Shown: positions 14,560 to 22,260, counted from the stretch's first letter. The stretch: DNA of 31,912 nt from DASTDY01 sp035457345 (GCA_035457345.1 DATIBT010000054.1:1-31912), one strand, 5' to 3'. Numbers and translations: made by a program. Notes: generated by a model from the letters alone, not told the origin.

Positions 14560-15524
14560 TGTTGCCGACCAACCCTCTTGAGCTCCTGGGCGTCCCCAAG
14601 TGGGTGGTGGCCCGCGAGCGGAATAACCCCCAGAGACTGCGAGAGATCGCCAAGGGCTACTACCGCACGCTGGTCCGCCATTACCACTCCGATGTACTTG
14701 GTGGGAACGGCGGCCAGGAGGATGATGTAGTTCAGGAGGTGAACGACGCCTGGGAGACGCTGCAGTCCGACGTAGGGTTGCGGCAGGCTGTACTCTGGCT
14801 CATCGGTGACGCCGAGGAGCGGGCTATAGCCGCCAGGGCGTTGGTGCGGATCGATCGGCAGCGTGCCGAAGAGAAAATGCGGGCAGCAGCAGCGATGTTG
14901 CCGTACCTGGATCCGCGGGTTGTGCTGGGTGAGGCGCCGGTCGAACTAGTGATCGTCGCAAAGCTTAGTGAAGCCCAGCCTTCTGCCTATTCTGAGCCGT
15001 ACATGGTGACGTACAACGGTAGCCGGGATCTCCGGCTGCAAGAGTTGGTTGTGCCCATTGAACTCCTGAGCGCTGGCGACGTACAGTGGGACGCAGCCCG
15101 AAAGTGCTGGTGGGCTGACTATTACGAAGATCCGAGGACGGAAGACGAGCAGCTTGATCCAGCGTACCCAAAGAGCGACTTCTGGAAGTGGCCGGTACGT
15201 CGGCACGATCTGCAGGGTAGGGTTCTCGGTACTGTACGGGCAGTCGGTGCGGTTGATGTTCAAGCCCTGACAGCGCTGGCCGAGAAGCTATATCAGAAAC
15301 CAAGTACTCTGGATGTGGGAAGGCAGGAGCAACAGATGAACCTGCCTACGGGCCCCTCCGCAACCACCACTGGCCTTCGGTGGCAACTCCCCGTGCACGC
15401 GTGGTGGCTCCCACTGCTGCGGCCGCGGCTCGGGAAGGGTGACTACCTGGCAGTGGGTAAGGGCGAAGGTGACGATTTCCATGTCACCCTGCTTGGCGCT
15501 GTGGTGGCGAGCAGGCTCCTCTGA
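14559..15524 (+). CDS. J-domain-like protein with altered HPD motif, 321 aa
   Basis: Residues 5-70 read like a DnaJ J-domain: NPLELLGVPK, a helix with YYRTLVRHYH, then HSD (43-45) in place of the HPD tripeptide, and VNDAWETLQ. J-domains activate the ATPase of Hsp70 (DnaK) through HPD. Pro to Ser at the central position would be expected to weaken or abolish that, so this may be a J-like protein with another role. Residues 75-321 are not recognised; they include a Trp-rich segment (RKCWWADYYEDP, DFWKWPVRRHDL). There is no zinc-finger or G/F-rich region. It is coupled by a 1-base overlap to the acidic protein upstream and followed by two hairpins. Confidence 0.6.
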   Translation: MLPTNPLELLGVPKWVVARERNNPQRLREIAKGYYRTLVRHYHSDVLGGNGGQEDDVVQEVNDAWETLQSDVGLRQAVLWLIGDAEERAIAARALVRIDRQRAEEKMRAAAAMLPYLDPRVVLGEAPVELVIVAKLSEAQPSAYSEPYMVTYNGSRDLRLQELVVPIELLSAGDVQWDAARKCWWADYYEDPRTEDEQLDPAYPKSDFWKWPVRRHDLQGRVLGTVRAVGAVDVQALTALAEKLYQKPSTLDVGRQEQQMNLPTGPSATTTGLRWQLPVHAWWLPLLRPRLGKGDYLAVGKGEGDDFHVTLLGAVVASRLL

Positions 15525-15541
15525 AAGGAGAAGACGGGCAA

Positions 15542-15577
15542 GCTCCCCCGCGTCGTTCGCCAAGACGACGGGGGAGC
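15542..15577 (+). terminator. GC-rich hairpin after the J-like gene
   Basis: GCTCCCCCGCGTCG (15542-15555) pairs with GACGACGGGGGAGC (15564-15577) with one bulge and an 8-nt loop. No T-tract. Confidence 0.55.
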
Positions 15578-15601
15578 GCCAATCCTACATTTATAGATAA
15601 C

Positions 15602-15633
15602 AAAAAACCTCCTGCTTGGGAGGTCATTTTTTT
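15602..15633. terminator. Bidirectional intrinsic terminator between convergent genes
   Basis: ACCTCC (15607-15612) pairs with GGAGGT (15619-15624). A-tract 15602-15607 and T-tract 15627-15633 allow termination on both strands, between the J-like gene and the reverse 2-TM gene. Confidence 0.75.
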
Positions 15634-15641
15634 GGGTGAAT

Positions 15642-15668
15642 GGGGGCGCGCTGGGTTGCGCGCGCCCC
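15642..15668 (-). terminator. GC-rich hairpin after the reverse 2-TM gene
   Basis: GGGGGCGCGC (15642-15651) pairs with GCGCGCGCCCC (15658-15668) around a 6-nt loop, 23 bp past the reverse-strand stop. Confidence 0.5.
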
Positions 15669-15691
15669 TGAACACCCACTGGAACCCATGG

Positions 15692-16339
15692 TTACGAATT
15701 TGCCGGCGGCCCGAACACGATGGTGCCCGAGATGGGTTCATCTTCTGGCAGGAATCGGAGCATATAGTTGCCGATCTCCACAACGGGCGTTGTGGCCAGC
15801 GCGGTCAGCTTGTCGAGAAATTCGGTGCTGAGGCCGTGCTTGGGGTTCCACGCGGTGAGAGGGTAAAGGCCTTCGTAAGCGCAACTTCTCAAGTAGCGCA
15901 GGACGATGGCCGTAACCTCTTTGGTCGCCTCCTTGTCGTTAAGGAGGTTGAACAGGGCGTAGCCGTACTGACTGGCGACACAGCCGGCAAAGATTTCGAG
16001 CACTATGTTGTTGTGCACGTACACAACGGCCACGCCACTGGTGGCCAGGTGCAACTTGTGCCGCAGCAGGTTGTTGGCTTTGCTGGCTCGCTTGGCTGTC
16101 CACGCCAATGCACCGAAGCACAGCAGGGTGGTGAACGCCGCAGCGATCAGTGCGTAGTACCAGGTGGTGAGGTCGTAGACGATGGCGGTAACGCCGACAA
16201 CGATGGCGAGTACCGCTACCCCTGTACGCCGAAGGACCGATATCATCTCGGCCTCCTTGTCCATGGCCTGCAGGACGGCTGATGCCAGGGGCTCGTTCGG
16301 GTCGAGGAGCGCTTGCCCCTCGGGCAGTTGACGAATCAT
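15692..16339 (-). CDS. Hypothetical protein with a two-helix membrane hairpin, 215 aa
   Basis: I do not recognise this protein. About 35 soluble residues are followed by two close membrane helices (about 39-55 and 60-80), then a Lys/Arg-rich turn (TAKRASKANN) and a soluble C-terminal region of about 130 residues. Positive charges on both sides suggest both ends are cytoplasmic. The ATG follows CTGGAG and a reverse promoter at 16378-16406. The same plan (short N-tail, TM hairpin, large C-domain) recurs in the protein at 17473, on the other side of the VKOR pair, without obvious sequence similarity. Confidence 0.65.
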   Translation of the reverse strand: MIRQLPEGQALLDPNEPLASAVLQAMDKEAEMISVLRRTGVAVLAIVVGVTAIVYDLTTWYYALIAAAFTTLLCFGALAWTAKRASKANNLLRHKLHLATSGVAVVYVHNNIVLEIFAGCVASQYGYALFNLLNDKEATKEVTAIVLRYLRSCAYEGLYPLTAWNPKHGLSTEFLDKLTALATTPVVEIGNYMLRFLPEDEPISGTIVFGPPANS

Positions 16340-16377
16340 GCGATTCTCCAGATATGGGAAGGTGGATGTTCTACAGT

Positions 16378-16406
16378 ATTAAACTTTGAATCATAAAATT
16401 AGTCAA
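16378..16406 (-). promoter_or_regulatory. Reverse promoter for the 215-aa 2-TM protein
   Basis: On the reverse strand TTGACT (16406-16401), a 17-bp spacer and TTTAAT (16383-16378). Confidence 0.6.
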
Positions 16407-16435
16407 TGTTTCTAAGGTGTTGTTCAGCCTTGTGA

Positions 16436-16446
16436 TACAGTATTAA
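16436..16446 (+). promoter_or_regulatory. -10 candidates for the thioredoxin-like/VKOR pair
   Basis: TACAGT (16436-16441, with TGA before it) and TATTAA (16441-16446) overlap. The second would start transcription at the ATG at 16453, making another leaderless mRNA. Confidence 0.45.
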
Positions 16447-16452
16447 TAGCAG

Positions 16453-16773
16453 ATGAAAACACTTATTTTTTACCGGCCAAACTCAGATCATGAGCGTCTC
16501 GTGGTAGACTACCTACGCGACTTTAAAATGCAAACTGGCAAGGACGTACCGACTATGGATGTCGACACTCCTGAGGGCATACAACTCTGCGAACTATACG
16601 GTATTGTGCAATACCCGGCGGTGTTGGTAACCGACAACGACGGCCATGTACAGAACCTTTGGACAGGCACCAGTTTACCGCGTATTGGCGAGCTGAGCTA
16701 TTATGTGACCGATGGCGGCATGCAGTCGCGCACCCACGGTAAAATTATTAAAGCGCCGAACGACCGCAATTAA
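16453..16773 (+). CDS. Thioredoxin-fold protein lacking the CXXC site
   Basis: The 106-residue sequence has thioredoxin-fold landmarks: a first strand (TLIFYRP), a helix (ERLVVDYLRDF), a second strand ending in MDVDTPEG, then LCELYGIVQYPAVLVTDNDG, in which P55 fits the cis-proline and the strand pair that follows. The position of CXXC after the first strand reads RPNSDH, so there is no redox-active dithiol; the only cysteine is C46. The VKOR-family protein begins 6 nt downstream, and VKORs normally exchange electrons with thioredoxin-like partners. This could be a non-catalytic subunit or chaperone for that system. Confidence 0.7.
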   Translation: MKTLIFYRPNSDHERLVVDYLRDFKMQTGKDVPTMDVDTPEGIQLCELYGIVQYPAVLVTDNDGHVQNLWTGTSLPRIGELSYYVTDGGMQSRTHGKIIKAPNDRN

Positions 16774-16779
16774 ATCACC

Positions 16780-17403
16780 ATGACTTTTTTACGCAATTTT
16801 TTAAATCGAAAATCCACCACGGAGCACTCAAACCGCTGGATTTTTGGGACTATGCTCGCGGCCGGTATTTTGGGCCTAGCCATGGCGCTCAGCCTGTCTA
16901 TTGAGCGAGTGCAGCAACTTAGCGATCCAAGCGCGCCGCTTATTTGCAACTTCAACATCATATTCAATTGCGGCGAGGTCATGAAGACTTGGCAGGCAAA
17001 ATTGTTTGGGTTTCCAAATTCATTTATTGGGCTGATGGGCTTTTCGGTCGTGATTACCGTGGCGGTCGCAGCTCTGAGCGGCGTCAAATTCCCCAAACGG
17101 TTTTTACAGGCCACACAAATCGGCTATGGGCTGGGCCTCATTTTTGCGTACTGGCTGTTCTTTCAGAGCGTGTACGTTATTCAGGTGCTGTGCCCGCTTT
17201 GTTTGGTAGTAACGGTAGCGACAACGCTCATTTTTGAAACAATGCTGCGGTACAACCTGCGCGAAAATATATTTGATCTACCTAAGCACTTACACAAAAA
17301 AATACTCGGCTGGTTGAGTAAGGACTACGATAAATTTGCGGTCGCTGGTTGGCTGGCGCTGATGATTGCACTAGTGCTTATCCAATTTCCAGGTATTCTT
17401 TAG
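16780..17403 (+). CDS. VKOR-family disulfide-forming membrane oxidoreductase
   Basis: At 207 residues this has four to five membrane helices and the VKOR pattern: loop cysteines C56 and C64 (ICNFNIIFNCGEVM), the FGFPNSFIGLMGF segment with the conserved Ser near 81, and the active CPLC (C138, C141) at the head of a later helix. Bacterial VKORs reoxidise DsbA-like proteins and pass electrons to quinone, taking the place of DsbB. It starts 6 nt after the thioredoxin-like gene and is surely co-transcribed. No DsbA with CXXC is in the window; the HtrA and LCP proteins are examples of secreted-side clients, but a link is not shown. Confidence 0.9.
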   Translation: MTFLRNFLNRKSTTEHSNRWIFGTMLAAGILGLAMALSLSIERVQQLSDPSAPLICNFNIIFNCGEVMKTWQAKLFGFPNSFIGLMGFSVVITVAVAALSGVKFPKRFLQATQIGYGLGLIFAYWLFFQSVYVIQVLCPLCLVVTVATTLIFETMLRYNLRENIFDLPKHLHKKILGWLSKDYDKFAVAGWLALMIALVLIQFPGIL

Positions 17404-17414
17404 ATTTGCAATAT

Positions 17415-17420
17415 TATAAT
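17415..17420 (+). promoter_or_regulatory. -10 element before the 240-aa 2-TM protein
   Basis: A consensus TATAAT at 17415-17420, about 50 nt before the TTG start; AGGAAGAGG lies in the leader. Confidence 0.55.
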
Positions 17421-17472
17421 AAAGTTGTAAGATTGTATTTAAGCTTAGTCACCAGGAAGAGGTGAGTAGTAG

Positions 17473-18195
17473 TTGAGGTCCGTTTTGGTTGCGCGTCCTG
17501 GCGCAGAAGACATTCTAACGAAATATACTCAGTTCCTCGCTGCAAGCGAGGAGAAAAAGGAAGGCTATCCTGCCCACAACGAGGCGCTAGGTTCCATCTT
17601 TGGGGTGTCGGCTGTCGTGGGGGTGATGCTGATGGCCGCGGCGGCCTGTACCGGTAATAGCATTGTTGCGCTCCTTGGGATGTCGGTTGGCGTTGTTTTT
17701 GGCCTCATCGCAGCGTACGCTATTTTGCAGGGAATTCCCAAGCCCTTGTACGAATTTGAGCAGGCCGTCAAGCGGGGCGACATTATCAAACTGCCGAGGA
17801 TCGTCCAGCAGCTTTGGGATGCAGCAGTGAGGCCCCACCGGGGCATCGAACGCTGGGATCGGTATCCGGAATTGCGTCATGAGGCACTCCTGACCATACT
17901 CGCTACGGCTGCGGACGACTTGCAGCGGCTCGGCGACGAGTGCGACTGTGGAGATCCGCGCCGCTGCCTGTCTGTCACCCACCTGAGTTACGCCAGCAGA
18001 AATGTGCTGGAAGAAAGGATAGGGACGGTTGTCAAGGCGGCTGTCGACGGTGTGGCTGAGGCATTCGCCGCACAACTCGAAGCCGCACACGACGAACGCA
18101 GGCAGATCAATCTGCAGATCGGCGGCACCACAGCAGAAACGAGGCCAGTGCCTAAACGCGGCTTCCGTTGGTCTATACACTTCCGCAAGAGGTGA
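17473..18195 (+). CDS. Hypothetical protein with a two-helix membrane hairpin, 240 aa
   Basis: I do not recognise this protein. A charged N-terminal tail of about 38 residues leads to two membrane helices (about 41-60 and 64-86), then a soluble C-terminal domain. Residues 157-165 hold three clustered cysteines (CDCGDPRRC), possibly a metal or disulfide site. The TTG start follows AGAGGTGA; no better in-frame start exists. Its plan matches the 215-aa protein at 15692 on the opposite strand, and the two flank the VKOR pair. It ends just before a strong hairpin at 18196-18238. Confidence 0.6.
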   Translation: MRSVLVARPGAEDILTKYTQFLAASEEKKEGYPAHNEALGSIFGVSAVVGVMLMAAAACTGNSIVALLGMSVGVVFGLIAAYAILQGIPKPLYEFEQAVKRGDIIKLPRIVQQLWDAAVRPHRGIERWDRYPELRHEALLTILATAADDLQRLGDECDCGDPRRCLSVTHLSYASRNVLEERIGTVVKAAVDGVAEAFAAQLEAAHDERRQINLQIGGTTAETRPVPKRGFRWSIHFRKR

Positions 18196-18238
18196 CAAGC
18201 GAGGGCGCGCATTAGCTCAGGCTATGCGCGTCCGCTTG
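18196..18238 (+). terminator. Hairpin between the 2-TM gene and the ileS leader
   Basis: CAAGCGAGGGCGCGCAT (18196-18212) pairs with ATGCGCGTCCGCTTG (18224-18238) with small bulges. No T-tract. The -35 of the next promoter overlaps its right arm. Confidence 0.55.
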
Positions 18239-18264
18239 CCCAAGAGGCAGGAACTTAGTAAAAT
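18236..18264 (+). promoter_or_regulatory. ileS leader promoter
   Basis: TTGCCC (18236-18241), a 17-bp spacer and TAAAAT (18259-18264) predict transcription from about 18271, giving a leader of about 216 nt before ileS. Confidence 0.65.
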
Positions 18265-18270
18265 ATACAT

Positions 18271-18486
18271 ACAAGCGTTCTGGCACGTGCCAGATGAGCG
18301 GCTATCAACCGCGAAGCTGCGGGAAGAAATGCGCAAGCAGAATAGACCCCGCCGTCACTGACATGTCAGATCAGACCACAACCAAGCGCCAAAGAGTCAT
18401 CTCTTATGGAAGTCGGATGGTACCGCCCGAAACCTCGGGTTCCGACAGCCAAAAGAAATGACTTTTTCTTATATAAAGGAGCAAGT
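18271..18486 (+). promoter_or_regulatory. T-box riboswitch-like leader of ileS
   Basis: GTCGGA (18412-18417), an unpaired TGGTACCG (18418-18425), CCCGA (18426-18430), loop AACC, TCGGG (18435-18439), T, and TCCGAC (18441-18446) reproduce the T-box antiterminator or antisequestrator: two helices split by the UGGNACC bulge that grips uncharged tRNA NCCA. CGGATGGTACCGCC matches 11 of 14 bases of the T-box consensus. Upstream, the hairpin GCGG-CTATCAA-CCGC (18298-18312) shows ATC, an Ile codon, in its loop as a possible specifier, followed by a CTGC/GCAG stem (18317-18340). It is short and has no clear intrinsic terminator, so a translational, ultrashort-stem type acting on AAAGGAG (18475-18481) is more likely. 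Confidence 0.7.
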
Positions 18487-21375
18487 ATGGGCATGAAGTT
18501 CAAAAAAGGCACACGCCGCAAGGCGGTCGAATACGAGAAGGACCTCGTACACTATTGGAAAAAGCACAAGACCTTCGAAAAGTCGGTCGACATGCGTCCC
18601 AAAACTAACAGCTATGTTTTCTATGACGGCCCGCCGTTCATCACCGGCGTGCCGCACCACGGTACGCTCTTAAGCTCAATTGCCAAAGATGTAGTGCCCC
18701 GCTACTGGACCATGAAAGGCAAGCGCGTCGAACGCGTATGGGGTTGGGACTGTCACGGCCTGCCAGCAGAAGTCTTCACCGAAAAGAAATTGGGCATCAA
18801 AGATAAGCGTGACATTGGCACCAAAATCTCCCTGGAAGAATACATCCTGACCTGCCGCGACAACATGGTGCAGACCGGAAACCTCTGGGAAGACACTATT
18901 GACCGCATCGGCCGCTGGGTTGACTTCAAGGGTGCGTACAAAACCATGGATAAAGAATTCATGGAATCTGTTTGGTGGGCATTCCAGAAGTTGTATGAAG
19001 ACGGAAAAATCTACGAAGGTGAGAAGGTATTGCTGTACTGTACCCGCGACGCCACGCCGATCAGTAAAGCTGAAGTCGCCATGGACAACAGCTACCAGGA
19101 CGTCACTGACCCATCGGTGTTTGTGAAATTCAAACTGAAAGGCGAGAACACGTACGTGCTGGCCTGGACCACCACGCCGTGGACTCTGCCCGCTAACACT
19201 GCTGTTGCCGTAAACAAAGATTTTGATTACGCCGAAGTTGAGATGGAAGATGGCACTAAACTGATCCTCGCCAAGGATCTGGTCGCCAAAGTTCTGACCG
19301 ATGAAAAACACCAGCCCGTCCCGCACACCATCATCCGCACGCTTAAGGGGGAGGAATTGGTTGGCCGCGAATACGAACCGTTGTTTGAAGACCGCGGCAA
19401 AAACGCCCACAAGATTTGGCACGCCGCTTACGTCAGCTTGGAAGACGGCACTGGTATCGTCCACCTTGCACCTGCGTACGGTGAAGAAGACTATGTGCTT
19501 TCTAAAGAAGCTGGCTTTCCATTTGTCAGCATCATCGACGACAACGGCCTGTACACCGAAGGCGAATGGAAGGGCGAAAACGTCTGGGAAGCCAACAAGC
19601 CAATCGCCAAAACGCTCCACGAGCGCGGTGTCGTTTGGAAGATTGATTACATCCGCCATAGCTACCCGCACTGTCACCGCTGCGGCACTAAACTGATGTA
19701 CCGCGCCCACCCAAGCTGGTTCATGGACATTGCAAACCAGCGCGAACAGATGCTGGAGCAAAACGGGAACATCAACTGGTTCCCAGAACACCTCAAGAAC
19801 GGCCGCTTCGCCAAAACTGTCGAGAGCGCCCCCGACTGGAACCTCAGCCGCGACCGCTTCTGGGCGACTGCCATGCCAGTGTGGAAGGGGACGGACAAGC
19901 AGGGCAAAGAGCACATCAAAGTAGTCGGCAGTTACGCTGAACTGAAGGAATTGTCTGGTGTTGAACTTGAAGACTATCACCGCCCGTGGATCGACGACGT
20001 CACGTTCACTATCGACGGCGTCGAGTACAAGCGCATCGACAAAGTCCTGGACTGTTGGTTCGAAAGCGGCAGCATGCCCTTTGCCCAGTTCCACTATCCA
20101 TTTGAAAACGCCGAGAAGTTCGAGCAGAGTTTCCCGGGCGACTTTATTGTGGAATACGTCGGCCAGGTCCGCGCATGGTTCTATTACTTGCACGCCGTCA
20201 GCACTGGGTTGTTTGGCAAAAATTCGTTCAAGAACGTGATCACTACTGGTACGCTCGCCGGCAACGACGGTCGCAAGATGAGCAAGAGCTTTGGCAATTA
20301 CACTGATCCAAATGAACTGATGGACCAGTACTCGGCTGACTCGTTGCGTTTCTTGCTTATGAGTTCGCCACTTATGAACGCCGAAGACTTTTCGCTGATA
20401 GACAAGGACGTTGCTGACGTAGCCCGCAAGCTAACCATGGTCTGGAACATGTACGACTTCTTTACGCTATACGCCGAAGTCGACAAGTGGGAGTGGGACG
20501 GCAAGTATGACGATCCAAGCCAGAGCCTAACTAACCCGCTTGACACTTGGATTGTTTCCCGGGTGCACCAGCTCGCCCAAGAGGTAGAGAAGCACATGGA
20601 CGGCTACGACATTCCAAACGCCATGAAGCCAATTTTGCCGTTCATAGAAGACGCCAGCAACTGGTATGTCCGCCGCAGCCGCCGCCGTTTTTGGAAGAGC
20701 GGCGACGACGCCGACAAAAACAATGCTTACCGCACGCTGCATTACGTGTTGGTGCAGCTTGCGCACATCATGGCGCCGTTCACGCCGTTCCTGGCTGAAG
20801 AACTGTACATCAAGTTGACCGGCGGCGAAAGCGTACACCTACGCGACTGGCCGGAGAGCGGTCATGTGAATGATTTGGTCGTTGACCGTATGGCCTACAT
20901 TCGCGAAGTTATCAATGAGGGTTTGAGTCAGCGTGCTGCATCTGGGCTTAAGGTCCGCCAGCCACTCGCCAGTATTACCGTTGGCGGTGCACATGCCCGG
21001 CTAGGCGAAGATGAAGCCGAGCTTGTACCCATCATTTTGGAGGAGTTGAATGTCAAAGAGTTTAAGGCGGCAAAGACGGGAGGTGTGAAGCTTGATACCC
21101 ACCTTACCGACGAGCTTAAAGCCGAAGGCGCCATGCGCGAACTCGTTCGCCACATACAAAATCTGCGGAAAACGTCTGGGCTGAATGTTGAAGATCGTAT
21201 TGTGCTGCATGTTGAAGTGGCCGATGCGTTGGTTAAGCGCGCTGTTGAAGATTTCGCTGACACTATTCGGCAGGAAACATTAGCCACCGAGCTAGCTGCC
21301 AAGCCGCAAGAACACGCCGCCGACGTTAAAGTGGACGGTGCTGCGGTGAAAATCTCACTTACAAAAACCAAATAA
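18487..21375 (+). CDS. ileS: Isoleucyl-tRNA synthetase
   Basis: This 962-residue class Ia enzyme charges tRNA-Ile. GPPFITGVPHHGT (residues about 48-60) is the HIGH region, reading H57-H58-G59-T60, and KMSKS is at 597-601. WGWDCHGLP, the editing domain (AWTTTPWTLPANTA), and YPHCHRCGTKL are typical of the eukaryote/archaea-like IleRS2 branch, which is often mupirocin-tolerant (family knowledge, not shown here). The fourth HIGH residue is Thr rather than His. I chose ATG 18487, preceded by AAAGGAG; the in-frame ATG at 18406 lies within the T-box-like leader. The gene stands alone, with expression probably set by uncharged tRNA-Ile. Confidence 0.96.
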   Translation: MGMKFKKGTRRKAVEYEKDLVHYWKKHKTFEKSVDMRPKTNSYVFYDGPPFITGVPHHGTLLSSIAKDVVPRYWTMKGKRVERVWGWDCHGLPAEVFTEKKLGIKDKRDIGTKISLEEYILTCRDNMVQTGNLWEDTIDRIGRWVDFKGAYKTMDKEFMESVWWAFQKLYEDGKIYEGEKVLLYCTRDATPISKAEVAMDNSYQDVTDPSVFVKFKLKGENTYVLAWTTTPWTLPANTAVAVNKDFDYAEVEMEDGTKLILAKDLVAKVLTDEKHQPVPHTIIRTLKGEELVGREYEPLFEDRGKNAHKIWHAAYVSLEDGTGIVHLAPAYGEEDYVLSKEAGFPFVSIIDDNGLYTEGEWKGENVWEANKPIAKTLHERGVVWKIDYIRHSYPHCHRCGTKLMYRAHPSWFMDIANQREQMLEQNGNINWFPEHLKNGRFAKTVESAPDWNLSRDRFWATAMPVWKGTDKQGKEHIKVVGSYAELKELSGVELEDYHRPWIDDVTFTIDGVEYKRIDKVLDCWFESGSMPFAQFHYPFENAEKFEQSFPGDFIVEYVGQVRAWFYYLHAVSTGLFGKNSFKNVITTGTLAGNDGRKMSKSFGNYTDPNELMDQYSADSLRFLLMSSPLMNAEDFSLIDKDVADVARKLTMVWNMYDFFTLYAEVDKWEWDGKYDDPSQSLTNPLDTWIVSRVHQLAQEVEKHMDGYDIPNAMKPILPFIEDASNWYVRRSRRRFWKSGDDADKNNAYRTLHYVLVQLAHIMAPFTPFLAEELYIKLTGGESVHLRDWPESGHVNDLVVDRMAYIREVINEGLSQRAASGLKVRQPLASITVGGAHARLGEDEAELVPIILEELNVKEFKAAKTGGVKLDTHLTDELKAEGAMRELVRHIQNLRKTSGLNVEDRIVLHVEVADALVKRAVEDFADTIRQETLATELAAKPQEHAADVKVDGAAVKISLTKTK

Positions 21376-21389
21376 TATTTTGAGTGGAG

Positions 21390-21417
21390 CCGCGGCGGCC
21401 GAACCCGGCCGCCGCGG
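21390..21417 (-). terminator. Perfect GC hairpin between ileS and the reverse hypothetical
   Basis: CCGCGGCGGCC (21390-21400) pairs perfectly with GGCCGCCGCGG (21407-21417) around a 6-nt loop, between the two convergent stops. No T-tract on either strand. Confidence 0.55.
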
Positions 21418-21440
21418 TGGTCATGCACCCACCCCTACGC

Positions 21441-22121
21441 TCACCGTTTGCGCGTGTGCCATGGAGTAACTAGGGTGACTGCTGGCTCAAAAGCCCTAGC
21501 GGCCACGTCGAACTCGGCTAGCGCCAGCAGGATACCGGCCACTTCCTTATTGAAAGTGTTGTCGGCGTGCAGGGCGAGTCGGGCGAAGTTCGGCGACGCG
21601 GTACGCAGGGCCGCCAGACGAGCTGGGTCGTACATAAACTTTCCGCTTGCCGCTCGCATGAGCGCATCCAGGGTATGCGTGCTCTCTGTATCTGTGCGGA
21701 GCGTGAGGTCGCGGAGGTGAAGGAAATGCTTCCATACTGCCTCCATGGATGCGGTGGCGCCGGTACGGAGGGTTAGTGCCCGGTCGGCCCGGTAGGAGAA
21801 CCCGCCCTGGCGGAACCAACGCTCACGCCAGATAGCGATATAGGTACTCAGGTCGATTTCTCTTGGCTTACCGGCGTAGGCGGCCCTCACCTGATGCCAC
21901 GTTGGCAGAGTTGGGTTTTCTCCGAAGAACAGTGGCTGCTCTTCTTCAAAGCTTGCGGCCACCTTTTTTGGGCTTGTGATCAGGCATTGGCTTTTGGCGC
22001 CAGTGCCCGTAATCCGTGCTTGAACAATGGCAAACACGCCATTGCCCGGGTAGAGCGGGTGGGTCGGCGCCTCTGCCGCAATGAGTAGCACTGAACGGGG
22101 TCCGGGTTTTCTGGTAGGCAT
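21441..22121 (-). CDS. Hypothetical protein, 226 aa
   Basis: I do not recognise this protein. It is soluble and basic, with a Lys/Arg-rich N-terminus (MPTRKPGPR), one Trp-rich stretch (YIAIWRERWFRQGGF) and a helical C-terminal half. No signal peptide or metal motif is clear. The ATG follows CCGGAGG at good spacing, an extended -10 lies upstream at 22176-22181, and a strong hairpin lies past the stop. It is convergent with ileS and divergent from the small gene at 22261. Codon style is GC-ending, as in the other junction genes. Confidence 0.65.
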   Translation of the reverse strand: MPTRKPGPRSVLLIAAEAPTHPLYPGNGVFAIVQARITGTGAKSQCLITSPKKVAASFEEEQPLFFGENPTLPTWHQVRAAYAGKPREIDLSTYIAIWRERWFRQGGFSYRADRALTLRTGATASMEAVWKHFLHLRDLTLRTDTESTHTLDALMRAASGKFMYDPARLAALRTASPNFARLALHADNTFNKEVAGILLALAEFDVAARAFEPAVTLVTPWHTRKR

Positions 22122-22175
22122 ACCAAACCTCCGGTGGGTGCAGTGACAGCGCGGGGTGCGCTATCATCTATTTTG

Positions 22176-22181
22176 ATAATA
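22176..22181 (-). promoter_or_regulatory. Reverse extended -10 for the 226-aa hypothetical
   Basis: On the reverse strand TGATATTAT holds TATTAT (22181-22176). The near-palindrome TGATAATATCA covers it. The leader holds a small hairpin AGCGC/GCGCT. Confidence 0.45.
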
Positions 22182-22198
22182 TCATGACGGACATATTG

Positions 22199-22227
22199 TT
22201 GACTTGAGCGCATTATTATGCTAATGT
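22199..22227 (+). promoter_or_regulatory. Promoter of the 75-aa acidic protein gene
   Basis: TTGACT (22199-22204), a 17-bp spacer and TAATGT (22222-22227) with TGC before the -10: a near-ideal promoter. Start near 22234, followed by an A-rich leader without a Shine-Dalgarno. Confidence 0.7.
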
Positions 22228-22260
22228 TTAAATATTAACCAATAAAAAATAAAAAGAGCC

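Noticed and set aside
18447..18474. Intrinsic terminator (AAAAGAAA/TTTTTCTT) for the T-box leader
   Set aside because: The stem is A-U only and too weak to terminate; the leader is more likely translational.
18676..20193. 505-aa open frame on the reverse strand inside ileS
   Set aside because: It is antisense to a clearly conserved gene, is Val/Phe-rich as expected from reverse codon bias, and has no ribosome site or family motif.
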